Assembly (NCBI RefSeq): GCF_038002605.1
Contig: NZ_JBBOCT010000001.1
Coordinates: 620,001-684,000 of the forward strand
Length of the DNA stretch: 64,000 bases
DNA from: Bacillus sp. FSL K6-3431
GTDB lineage: Bacteria; Bacillota; Bacilli; Bacillales; Bacillaceae_C
Direction of reading: 5' to 3'
Part shown: in pieces, positions 8,297-15,946 of the stretch
Layout of the letters: each line of letters begins with the position of its first letter
Numbering within the stretch: position 1 is the stretch's first letter
Notes under the pieces: generated by a model
What the model saw: only the letters and a program-made list of their open reading frames with translations
Databases searched by the model: none
What the model was told of the DNA's origin: nothing
Translations under genes and position numbers: made by a program

Positions 8297-9124
8297 ATGA
8301 GTGAAAATCTACGGAAATACTTTACAACGGGTGAATTTGCGAAAATATGCAATGTAAAAAAACAGACACTTTTTCATTATGATGAAATTGGGCTCCTTTC
8401 ACCCGAATATAAAAGTGAAAAAGGATACCGGTATTATTCATATCAGCAATTTGACGTCTTTACCGTTATTGAACTTTTAAAAGAAGTGGATATGCCTTTA
8501 AAAGAGATTAAATTATTCCTTAATAAAAAATCTCCTTCAGAATTGATTGAACTTTTGAAGAAAAAATCGTTGGAGATTGAAAAGAAGATAGAGAATCTAA
8601 ACAGAATACGAAAGATTATTGATACGAAGATATCTTTAACGGAAAAGGCGTTAACGATTGATTATTCGAAAATAAGATTAGAAATCCAAGAGGAGGAGCA
8701 ATTGATCCTAAGTAGTTCCATTTTAAATTGTTCTGATCGCGAGTTTTTGAAATTAGTTTCTCAATTTATTTATTTCAGTAATATTAATAAATTATATATT
8801 GGATATCCTATTGGGGCTTTGTTAAGTAAGGAAAAGATGATACAAGGGGATTATGAAAACTATTCATTCTTATATACGAAAATAATAGATAATCCCGAAG
8901 GTACTATTATAACGATAAAACCAAAGGGACTATATGTGATTGCCTACCATATAGGTAGTTATAAAAAAGTGGCACATACTTATGAAAAAATCTTAACATT
9001 TATTGATGAAAATAATCTGGAGATCAAAAGCGGTGCATATGAGGAGTATGTATTAGATGAGATTTCTGTCAGTGGTTATGATAATTACGTAACACAAATA
9101 GCGATAAAAGTGGCCACCCTTTAA
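8297..9124 (+). CDS. MerR family transcriptional activator, BltR/BmrR-like
   Basis: A 275-residue regulator of the same size as BmrR and BltR. Residues about 8-75 are the MerR winged helix-turn-helix (FTTGEFAKICNVKKQTLFHYDEIGLLSP, with the usual RYYSYQQFD wing). Residues about 80-120 form the dimerisation coiled coil. The C-terminal 150 residues form a GyrI-like effector domain (ends with YIGYPIGALL... GLYVIAYHIGSYKKVAHTYEKI). Such domains bind amphipathic cations. It is divergent from the acetyltransferase-MATE operon and has a GGGGGG ribosome site. It should activate that operon in response to a cationic drug or polyamine. Confidence 0.9.
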   Translation: MSENLRKYFTTGEFAKICNVKKQTLFHYDEIGLLSPEYKSEKGYRYYSYQQFDVFTVIELLKEVDMPLKEIKLFLNKKSPSELIELLKKKSLEIEKKIENLNRIRKIIDTKISLTEKALTIDYSKIRLEIQEEEQLILSSSILNCSDREFLKLVSQFIYFSNINKLYIGYPIGALLSKEKMIQGDYENYSFLYTKIIDNPEGTIITIKPKGLYVIAYHIGSYKKVAHTYEKILTFIDENNLEIKSGAYEEYVLDEISVSGYDNYVTQIAIKVATL

Positions 9125-9728
9125 GTGTATTTTCATGATTTGTCAGTTTTCATATTATATTTAGCGCGATACATATATTAACGATATATAGTAAAGACGA
9201 CAAAATTTTAAATTAATTGGAATAGAAGGGTGGTACTGATACAGAAGTATCATCTTTGCCTTTTACTATATGAATGGTTATTCCATTAATGCTTCTGTAG
9301 TTCAATAATTACCTATACCGAGGTAACTACATATATCAAAAACCCATGCCGACCAAATTGTAATTCTTAACGGCATTCCAAGATCCAGATAAGACATTTT
9401 ATAAATGTACGCCGTCTTGAAAATTCAACATTTTTGTGTCAAGATATGTATATAATTCTCAAATGATTTTAGAACGCCCGTTTGTTGGTTAAATCTAAAC
9501 CATAAGGAATGTCTCGAATGAAACAAAATCTTTATTATGTAACGTAAAACACTCCTCAGCTACGCCAACAAATAAAACAGAAAATGTTTCGACTAGAATG
9601 GTGAAACAAATAGGAAATTCATAGGTCTAGTGGACAGGACCTAAATCTACGTAGTATTTAGCAAGATGAAACCAATCAAGTTGAAAAAGATGTTCTACAA
9701 AATAACAATAACGAGAGAGGATAAATAC
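9125..9728. other. intergenic, no intact gene
   Basis: No supported coding region before the DUF2277 start. It includes a motif resembling the conserved T-box bulge (AGGGTGGTAC near 9226) followed by the small hairpin TGATAC-AGAA-GTATCA, but with no stem I or downstream amino-acid gene. The rest looks like decayed sequence. Confidence 0.5.
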
Positions 9729-10007
9729 ATGTGCCGAAACATTAAAACACTTTATAACTTTGATCCTCCAGCTACCGAAGATGAAATTTATGCAGCTTCA
9801 CTTCAATATGTGCGAAAGGTCTCTGGTTTCAACAAGCCTTCAATGGCAAATGAGGACGCTTTTAACCATGCTGTTGAAGAAATAGCTATCATTACACAAA
9901 ACCTACTAAACATACTTGTATCCAGTGCCGATCCTCGTGATCGAGAAGTTGAGGCCGAACGGGCACGGGTTAGAAATGCAAAAAGATTTGGAACTGAGAA
10001 GAATTAA
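9729..10007 (+). CDS. DUF2277 domain protein
   Basis: A 92-residue protein of the DUF2277 family, recognised by the invariant opening MCRNIKTLYNFDPPATEDEI, the central RKVSGFNKPS and the acidic/arginine C-terminus DPRDREVEAERARVRNAKRFG. Family members are small soluble proteins, mostly annotated as uncharacterised. An in-frame TTG-led extension runs upstream to 9666, but homology and a GAGAGG site place the start at the ATG 9729. It stands alone between degraded stretches. Confidence 0.85.
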   Translation: MCRNIKTLYNFDPPATEDEIYAASLQYVRKVSGFNKPSMANEDAFNHAVEEIAIITQNLLNILVSSADPRDREVEAERARVRNAKRFGTEKN

Positions 10008-10040
10008 GCGGGGATCGCTTATATCATATGTCTTTTACCC

Positions 10041-10071
10041 AGGAGATCATTAGAAATGGAAATGATCTCCT
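10041..10071 (+). terminator. terminator-like hairpin after DUF2277 gene
   Basis: AGGAGATCATT (10041-10051) pairs with AATGATCTCCT (10061-10071). Only three T residues follow, so termination may be weak. Confidence 0.55.
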
Positions 10072-10225
10072 TTGGGTCATATATTAAAAAAATTACAGAT
10101 GTTGACACGTAGTAAATTGCGCGGCGTGGAATCTCTTCCGCATGGGAACGATGGAGACAAATACTGAAAGCACATTGTTATGGTGTACCAATGGTTGGAA
10201 CATCCTGTAACATTGTCAATAAATT

Positions 10226-10255
10226 AAAAACGAACTCCGACTGGGTTCGTTTTTT
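10226..10255 (+). terminator. rho-independent terminator, possibly bidirectional
   Basis: AAAAACGAAC (10226-10235) pairs with GTTCGTTTTT (10245-10254) and continues into T residues. The A-rich 5' arm allows function in both directions. No gene directly precedes it, so it may be left over from a lost gene. Confidence 0.7.
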
Positions 10256-10388
10256 CAATGGTCCTTCAATAATTTTGTATTAGTACACCAAAGCGCAGTA
10301 GTAGAACGCCAGGGGTAAAGGAATTTTATGCTTCTATTATGTACATTGGATAATCCATTTATAAAATCTCATTTCCAAGTTCTATAGG

Positions 10389-10619
10389 TTGCAGTCAATC
10401 CGTAACGTTTTAGATGTATTGTTTGTTGTACAAAATGACTTCATAGAAAGAGAGGATGTACTTAATGAGAATCCATCAAAACGGGTAGTAATAGCTGTCA
10501 CCATTTTATTAATCACAGCTGTTTTTTTTACTGCTTATTACTCGAATAACGACGAAGAACAAATAAAAGATAATAAATATAAGGGTTGGAAGATAGGGAA
10601 ATCAATTATAAGCTGCTAA
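10389..10619 (+). CDS. doubtful small membrane ORF
   Basis: A 76-codon ORF from a TTG without a convincing ribosome site. Residues about 32-52 (RVVIAVTILLITAVFFTAYY) form one clear transmembrane helix followed by a charged DEEQIKDNKYKGWK tail. An alternative ATG-led frame (10457) closes after ten codons, so a frameshifted or decaying gene is possible. I do not recognise it. Confidence 0.25.
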   Translation: MQSIRNVLDVLFVVQNDFIEREDVLNENPSKRVVIAVTILLITAVFFTAYYSNNDEEQIKDNKYKGWKIGKSIISC

Positions 10620-10757
10620 CGACGAAGAAAATGGAGGTTAGTGATACAAAGCGTAGTGGCTGAATTGGAAAAGGGTAAGGGAGTTGTTGGATTTGTAATG
10701 ATTTTTACTGATTGAGGGATAATGGGATTATATCCTTTTAAAATTGGAGGTAGAATA

Positions 10758-11567
10758 ATGCCAGAATTACCAGAGATGGAAACATATAAATCCCTACTGC
10801 AACAAATGATCGTTGATCATACGATAACAAATGTTGCAATCAATCGGCAAAAATCAATCAATGTGCCAACCGAACATTTTATTCATCATGTACTAAATCA
10901 GAAAGTTGAATCCGTTGATAGAAGAGCCAAATATCTGATTTTCAAACTACAAAATGGCTCCTGTTTACTGTTGCACCTGATGCTTGGTGGTTGGATGTTT
11001 TATGGGAATGCAGACGACAAACCGGATCGGACGATACAAGTACAGCTATCATTTGGACATTATCACCTTTATTTCATTGGACTTCGATTAGGCTATTTGC
11101 ATCTTTTATCACATGATATGCTTAATAAAGAATTTGAGGAGATCGGTCCTGAACCACTTGATACGAATTTTTCACTGGATGCTTTTCTCGGTACCATCAA
11201 AAATAGAAAAGGTGGATTAAAAACAACATTAATTAATCAAGAATACTTAGCGGGGATCGGAAATCGTTATTCGGATGAAGTTCTCTGGCATGCGCAATTG
11301 CTACCAGAAAGAAAGATAATTGAACTAAACCACGGTAATAAAGTTTGTTTGTACGAATCAATTAAATTTATTCTTCAACAAGCCATTCAAAACGGGGGTT
11401 ATATGGACGAACCTTTTTTCCCCGGGGACAGCAAAACAGGTCGTAACAAAAACAAGATGTACGTGCATGGTCGTGAAGGAAAGGAATGTAAACGATGTCG
11501 CTCGCCAATTGTAAAAGTAGAGATTTCCTCTCGTAAAACATTTTACTGTCAAGTCTGTCAACATTAG
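10758..11567 (+). CDS. Fpg/Nei family DNA glycosylase (MutM-like paralogue)
   Basis: A 269-residue base-excision-repair enzyme. The mature N-terminus PELPEMET supplies the catalytic Pro and Glu, which fixes the start at 10758 (GGAGG 8 bases upstream) rather than the upstream ATG at 10722. A conserved Lys lies in DRRAKYL, the helix-two-turn-helix core is EYLAGIGNRYSDE, and the C-terminal zinc finger has CKRC and CQVC pairs with an Arg in SSRKTFYC. It departs from housekeeping MutM at several positions (for example MET in place of VET), so it is probably a paralogue. An endonuclease IV-like gene follows 21 bases later, making a glycosylase plus AP-endonuclease pair. Confidence 0.88.
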   Translation: MPELPEMETYKSLLQQMIVDHTITNVAINRQKSINVPTEHFIHHVLNQKVESVDRRAKYLIFKLQNGSCLLLHLMLGGWMFYGNADDKPDRTIQVQLSFGHYHLYFIGLRLGYLHLLSHDMLNKEFEEIGPEPLDTNFSLDAFLGTIKNRKGGLKTTLINQEYLAGIGNRYSDEVLWHAQLLPERKIIELNHGNKVCLYESIKFILQQAIQNGGYMDEPFFPGDSKTGRNKNKMYVHGREGKECKRCRSPIVKVEISSRKTFYCQVCQH

Positions 11568-11588
11568 ACTTACCTAAGGAGCATTCAT

Positions 11589-12431
11589 ATGAAATTCGGT
11601 TGTCATCTTTCTATTAGAGAGGGCTATTTGGGAGCTGCAAAACATGCGTTCGCAATGAAAGCCGCTGCTTTTCAATATTTCCCTAAAAACCCAAAAAGCT
11701 TAGCAATAAAACATTTTAGCCATGATGATGCTAGGCTATGTAAGGAATTTTGTGCTGAAAAATCACTTATTTCTGTTAGCCATTCACCTTATCCAACTAG
11801 TTTGACACCCCTTAATGAAAAAAAGCGAGACCAGGTGATTCACTCTTTGCTAAATGATCTGGAAATTGCTGAGGCTTGTGGTTCTATTGGCGTTGTCGTT
11901 CATTTTGGCAAACAGATTAGCCATACTTCCCCAATTGCAAGCTATCAACTTATCATCGAAATGTTGAATGAAATTCTTCAACTATGGCAAGGAAATGCTA
12001 AGGTTTTACTTGAAAATAATGCTGGTTTACCCGGAGCAATTGGAACTACCTTGGAAGAACTGGTCCAAATCCGTAATTTATGTAATGATCCTGAAAAAAT
12101 TAGATTTTGTTTTGACACCTGTCATGCTTTTGCTTGTGGTTTATGGGATGGCGAAAACTGGGATGATCTACTAATGAAAGGGATGGAACTTGGATATTTC
12201 GATGCGTTAAGCCTTATTCATTTTAATAATTCGAAGTATGAAGCCCGGTCGGGAAAAGATCGTCATGCTCCTATTTTTGGACCTGGGTATATAACAGAGA
12301 CGCAATTTGATCAGCTAATGAAAACATCTCAACTTATAAACGTTCCTTTTATATTGGAAACACCAAAAGAAAATATGTCACACCAAAAGGAACTAAAGCG
12401 ATTACAGGAAAGATGGGGTGAAATTGAATAG
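11589..12431 (+). CDS. endonuclease IV-like AP endonuclease (TIM barrel)
   Basis: A 280-residue xylose-isomerase-like TIM barrel with the endonuclease IV metal-ligand set visible in order: a His in SHSPYP, VVHFGK, the Glu of LLENNAG, FDTCHAF (Asp and His), HFNNSK, DRHAPIFGPG (Asp and His), and the Glu of ILETP. These bind three zinc ions in Nfo. The protein is close in length to bacterial Nfo (about 280-300). CTAAGGAG precedes the ATG. It forms an operon with the Fpg-like glycosylase; the products would excise damaged bases and then incise the abasic site. Confidence 0.88.
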   Translation: MKFGCHLSIREGYLGAAKHAFAMKAAAFQYFPKNPKSLAIKHFSHDDARLCKEFCAEKSLISVSHSPYPTSLTPLNEKKRDQVIHSLLNDLEIAEACGSIGVVVHFGKQISHTSPIASYQLIIEMLNEILQLWQGNAKVLLENNAGLPGAIGTTLEELVQIRNLCNDPEKIRFCFDTCHAFACGLWDGENWDDLLMKGMELGYFDALSLIHFNNSKYEARSGKDRHAPIFGPGYITETQFDQLMKTSQLINVPFILETPKENMSHQKELKRLQERWGEIE

Positions 12432-12633
12432 GCGGCTGTACTTGGTACACACCAAGAGCAAAAATTCGGTAAAGAAATTCGGACTTTATTCCGCCACTAG
12501 AAGTTGAATAGCTATAATGTTTATACACAAAGGTTAATAGAGTATAAATAGATTACCAAAGGAACTTACTATAAAAAACAATATATTGATGTTATGATAA
12601 GGTAAGAAACTTTTATTTCGGGGGTGAAAATAT

Positions 12634-13326
12634 ATGGACTCTCGTTTAACAACTAGAGAAAAATTACTTGATTTGCTAAAAAAGGAAACCCAAATGACAG
12701 TGAATCAAATGTCTCAACGACTGAATATTACAGAAATGGCCGTGAGAAAGCATCTTAATATTCTTGATCGAGACTCTTTTATCCAAGTCTCTGAAATAAA
12801 GCAGCCTATGGGTCGTCCTGTCCAAGTTTTTTCCTTAACAAAGGAAGCGGAAGTGTTGTTTCCTAAAAACTACGAAAACCTTACGGTAGACTTCCTTCAT
12901 GATCTCCAACAACTTCAAGGAGATGAAATTATAGACCAGCTTTTTGAAAACAGAAGTAAACGATTGGCGGATAAATACGCATCATATGTGAAAAATACCT
13001 TATCAAATAAAGAAAAATTAGAGACCCTGACCAACATCCAAAGTCAAAAAGGATATATGGCTGAGCTTAATCAGATAGATACAAATCAATTTGAATTAAT
13101 TGAGTATAATTGTCCTATTTTTGAGGTGTCAAAGAATTTTAAACAGGCATGTACATGTGAAACGAAGATGTTTAAAAAAATATTGAATACAAAACATGTG
13201 CAACGAACCAGTTGTAAGGCTGATGGAGAAAATCATTGCCATTTCCTTATTCATTTTGATGAGCCTAATGAAAATAAAAGCTTACTTATTCAAAAAGATA
13301 CAAAAGAAAGGTCAACTGTTATGTAA
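12634..13326 (+). CDS. SufR-like HTH regulator with C-terminal cysteine cluster
   Basis: A 230-residue regulator. Residues about 5-70 form a winged helix-turn-helix (MTVNQMSQRLNITEMAVRKH) and a wing containing MGRPVQVFSLT. The C-terminal half ends with cysteines in YNCPIF, ACTC, TSCKAD and ENHCHF, an arrangement like that of SufR-type repressors, which hold a 4Fe-4S cluster. This makes a redox or Fe-S sensor likely. The gene lies 171 bases before a superoxide dismutase gene on the same strand but is separated from it by a strong terminator that overlaps its own 3' end. A GGGGGTG ribosome site precedes the ATG. Confidence 0.8.
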   Translation: MDSRLTTREKLLDLLKKETQMTVNQMSQRLNITEMAVRKHLNILDRDSFIQVSEIKQPMGRPVQVFSLTKEAEVLFPKNYENLTVDFLHDLQQLQGDEIIDQLFENRSKRLADKYASYVKNTLSNKEKLETLTNIQSQKGYMAELNQIDTNQFELIEYNCPIFEVSKNFKQACTCETKMFKKILNTKHVQRTSCKADGENHCHFLIHFDEPNENKSLLIQKDTKERSTVM

Positions 13327-13352
13327 AAACATGACAGTTGCCTTTCTTTTTT
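13302..13352 (+). terminator. rho-independent terminator overlapping the regulator's 3' end
   Basis: AAAAGAAAGG with CAACTGT (13302-13319) pairs with ACAGTTG and CCTTTCTTTT, ending in T6. The 5' arm lies inside the last codons of the SufR-like gene. Confidence 0.8.
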
Positions 13353-13449
13353 GTTATCATATTTTCTCCGTAATGACAGATTAAATCAAGTGGACTTTTT
13401 AATTGAGCAAATTAATTGCTTTCTTTAGAGTGTCTATTATACTATCAAC

Positions 13450-13476
13450 TTATACTTAATAAACCATAAAGTATAA
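13450..13476 (+). promoter_or_regulatory. dyad in the sodA leader, candidate operator
   Basis: TTATACTT (13450-13457) and AAGTATAA (13469-13476) are perfect inverted arms 11 bases apart, ending about 20 bases before the SOD start codon. A repressor bound here would block expression. The adjacent SufR-like protein is the obvious candidate, but this is inference. Confidence 0.4.
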
Positions 13477-13497
13477 AAACTATTAGGAGGAATAAAA

Positions 13498-14121
13498 ATG
13501 GCGAAATACACACTACCCGCTTTAAGTTTTGCTTTTAATGCATTAGAACCAATCATTGATCAACAAACAATGGAAATACATCACGGGAAGCATCATCAAA
13601 CCTATGTAAACAACTTGAATACTACTTTGGAAGGATACGAAAATTTACATAACAAATCTTTGCAAGAACTACTAACAAATTTAGATGCTTTGCCTGAATC
13701 CATTAGAACGGCTGTTAGAAATAATGGTGGTGGCCATTTAAACCATTCTCTGTTCTGGGAAATTCTAGCTTCACCTTCAGAAGGCAATGCTCCTACAGGC
13801 AACCTAGCAATAGCTATTAATAATAGTTTTGGCAGTTTTGAAAACTTTAAAGATGAGTTTTCGAAGAGTGCTATAAGCAGATTTGGTTCAGGTTGGGCTT
13901 GGTTAGCTGTTAACTCCGAAAAAAGACTTGAAATAACAAGTACGCCAAATCAAGATAATCCAATTATAGAAGGAAAAACTGCAATCTTAGGCTTAGATGT
14001 ATGGGAACACGCATATTATTTAGCTTACCAAAACAGAAGACCAGATTATATTTCAAATTTCTTTAAAGTTATTAATTGGGATGCAGTCTCCATTAATTTT
14101 TCAAACACATTGAATGCTTAA
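13498..14121 (+). CDS. sodA: superoxide dismutase, Mn/Fe family
   Basis: A 207-residue cytoplasmic superoxide dismutase that converts superoxide to hydrogen peroxide and oxygen. Metal ligands are visible as the His in [11 protein letters not shown], the His of NHSLFW, and Asp and His in LDVWEHAYY. The GGGHLNH and FGSGWAWL segments are typical of the Mn type. AGGAGG is ideally spaced from the ATG. It is preceded by a dyad and by the SufR-like regulator gene. Divergence from the usual Bacillus SodA suggests this could be a second SOD gene of the genome, but that cannot be tested from one window. Confidence 0.95.
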   Translation: MAKYTLPALSFAFNALEPIIDQQTMEIHHGKHHQTYVNNLNTTLEGYENLHNKSLQELLTNLDALPESIRTAVRNNGGGHLNHSLFWEILASPSEGNAPTGNLAIAINNSFGSFENFKDEFSKSAISRFGSGWAWLAVNSEKRLEITSTPNQDNPIIEGKTAILGLDVWEHAYYLAYQNRRPDYISNFFKVINWDAVSINFSNTLNA

Positions 14122-14286
14122 TCAATAAGGGATAAGGGGATAAGTGATATGGGATAAGTGCCTTAACGCCCTTATCCTATTAGAAAACATTATCAGCTAA
14201 AATGTAATGTCGTACATAATTAACCATTACTGTAATCACTATACCAACCAACCATTTTAAATATAAAAGTATAAGGGGGGACCCAG

Positions 14287-14802
14287 TTGAAAGAAAGTTC
14301 ACCTAGTGGTCCGCAATTTAATATCCTTAAAAACGATCCTACAAGGGGCGAAGGTGGCTACGGAGTCGGGACAATTTCTTTAGAAAATATTACTCCCGTT
14401 ATCATCGATCCTGAAGAGACACTAGCGTTTATTGATATCGATGCTTTACATGGTAGAAGTTGTGTAGAAAGAAAAGTTAGATTTGGGCCGACAAAAGACA
14501 ATTTAATAGAACCGCGATTATACTGGATTGTCTGGGTATCACTTGAACTCGGAGATATTGGCCCATTTTACTCAGGTATAGGTGCATGCGAAATATTAAT
14601 TTCCAGGGAAGAACGAAGAATCCGACCTGGTTATAAATCTATGCCTGAACATGTCAATACTTTAGATCAGGTATTGAAAAACAAAATTCTAATTAGTCAT
14701 ATGGATGCAAAATCCAAAGAACTACTCAAACGTTTTTTGATAAAATTTAATTATAGCTACTGGGAACATTCGAATGAAGAAGTTAAAAAAAGCTTTTCCT
14801 AA
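14287..14802 (+). CDS. ywhD: YwhD family protein
   Basis: A 171-residue soluble protein that I recognise as YwhD: FNILKNDPTRGEGGYGVGTI at the start, ENITPVIIDPEE, a central RLYWIVWVSLE, ACEILI and the signature PGYKSMPEHVN. It matches the B. subtilis protein in length. Its function is unknown. The start codon is TTG behind GGGGGGACCCAG; no ATG occurs before the PEHVN region, so TTG is required. Confidence 0.85.
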   Translation: MKESSPSGPQFNILKNDPTRGEGGYGVGTISLENITPVIIDPEETLAFIDIDALHGRSCVERKVRFGPTKDNLIEPRLYWIVWVSLELGDIGPFYSGIGACEILISREERRIRPGYKSMPEHVNTLDQVLKNKILISHMDAKSKELLKRFLIKFNYSYWEHSNEEVKKSFS

Positions 14803-14847
14803 GAGTGGAATTAAGTTCTTTAAATTAGTAAAAGGGCGTGATTATAA

Positions 14848-15084
14848 ATGGCTTTTGTAATAACTTCTCCTTGTATAGCTGAACTTGCAGCAGATTGTGT
14901 CGAGGTTTGCCCTGTCGACTGTATTGTAAAGGGAGAAGATCAATATTTTATAGATCCTGAAGTATGTATTGATTGTGGAGCGTGTGAGACCGCTTGTCCG
15001 GTAGAAGCAATTTATCATGAAGAAGAAATGCTAGAAGAAGATATTGTTTTTGTTGAAAAAGCAAAAAGCTTCTTTAACATATAA
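14848..15084 (+). CDS. ferredoxin, 7Fe/8Fe type
   Basis: A 78-residue two-cluster ferredoxin. The first cluster motif reads Cys9, Cys17 and Cys21 followed by Pro (PCIAELAADCVEVCPVDC), and the second reads CIDCGACETACP (Cys40, 43, 46, 50). The seven-residue spacing after Cys9 is that of Bacillus-type 7Fe ferredoxins with one 3Fe-4S and one 4Fe-4S cluster. It is an acidic, cytoplasmic electron carrier. It lies 45 bases behind ywhD, with a flavin reductase gene downstream. Confidence 0.93.
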   Translation: MAFVITSPCIAELAADCVEVCPVDCIVKGEDQYFIDPEVCIDCGACETACPVEAIYHEEEMLEEDIVFVEKAKSFFNI

Positions 15085-15257
15085 ATTAACTCTGTCGTAT
15101 ACAATCTTTTTCAAACCCTTACAAGACATAGTCTTTGTCAACAAACGTTGAAGTTAAATAGAAAACGACATTCTATTTGATAATATTTGTGTCACCTGAG
15201 GATGACTAAATTAGATATTAATTATGCGAATGATAACAATTACAAAGGAGTACTTAT

Positions 15258-15755
15258 ATGGGGAAGAATGCAGAAAATATAACTAGCTTTAAAGAAGCAA
15301 TGGGGAATTACCCTACAGGGGTGACCGTCGTTACAGCTTTTGATCAGAATGATAACCCTTTGGGGATTACTGTTAATTCATTCGCGTCTGTATCTTTAGA
15401 GCCTTTACTTATTTTATGGTCCATTGACAAAAAGGTCAGCACTTATGACGCTTTCCTCCAAACTGATACATTCGCAGTAAATATTTTAGCTGAGGATCAA
15501 AGTGAACTATGCACACTCTTTGCTAGTAAAGTAAATGATCGATTCAGTCAATGTGACTGGAAAGAGTCGGATCTCAAACTTCCCATTTTAGCTAATTCTC
15601 TAGCGGTTCTGCAGTGTAAAACTTATCAGAAAGTTAATGCTGGTGACCATACGATATTAATTGGCGAAGTTGTAGATATTAAGAACGAAAGTAAAGGACC
15701 TCTCATGTATCATAGAAGAGCTATGGGACCAATTCCGAAAGTGTTTTATAACTAG
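15258..15755 (+). CDS. flavin reductase family protein (HpaC/NtaB-like)
   Basis: A 165-residue FMN-binding split-barrel protein. Typical features are the N-terminal MGNYPTGVTVVTAFD, the GITVNSFASVSLEPLLILWSI segment that contacts the flavin, FAVNIL, and the GDHTILIGEVVDI strand. Such proteins reduce free flavin with NAD(P)H to feed a two-component monooxygenase; no partner oxygenase is adjacent. AAAGGAG precedes the ATG and a strong terminator closes the unit. Confidence 0.88.
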   Translation: MGKNAENITSFKEAMGNYPTGVTVVTAFDQNDNPLGITVNSFASVSLEPLLILWSIDKKVSTYDAFLQTDTFAVNILAEDQSELCTLFASKVNDRFSQCDWKESDLKLPILANSLAVLQCKTYQKVNAGDHTILIGEVVDIKNESKGPLMYHRRAMGPIPKVFYN

Positions 15756-15798
15756 ACGAGAACCTAGTAAGAAATGAGGTATCCCGCGCTTCGAATAG

Positions 15799-15841
15799 AA
15801 AGGCATCGCAAAAGACACTAAACTTCGTGATGCCTTTTTTT
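15799..15841 (+). terminator. rho-independent terminator
   Basis: AAAGGCATC (15799-15807) pairs with GATGCCTTT (15829-15837), followed by a run of T residues to 15841. Confidence 0.85.
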
Positions 15842-15946
15842 CAAGGATTTTAGGAACTGTGATTTCTGCTATTTAATAGTTACTAATCTAAATTCTGATT
15901 GTGAAAGAAAATCCTCCTGCCGTACAGTTAAGTACATGTATACTCA

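Larger units (their letters stand above)
10008..10388. other. intergenic with two hairpins
   Basis: No supported gene. Two terminator-like hairpins are listed separately. The piece between them (about 10090-10220) has no recognisable coding content. Confidence 0.5.

Noticed and set aside
9221..9260. T-box riboswitch suggested by AGGGTGGTAC and a following hairpin
   Set aside because: The CGCG part of the conserved bulge is missing, no stem I or specifier loop was found, and no amino-acid or tRNA-ligase gene follows. At most it is a relic.
14122..14190. Terminator behind sodA with repeated GGGATAAG units
   Set aside because: Three GGATAAG copies face one CTTATCC, but no T tract follows and the stem is ambiguous, so I did not list it.
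15225..15245. Fur box (AATGATAACAATTA) before the flavin reductase gene
   Set aside because: Too few matches to the 7-1-7 consensus and the position overlaps the ribosome site region.
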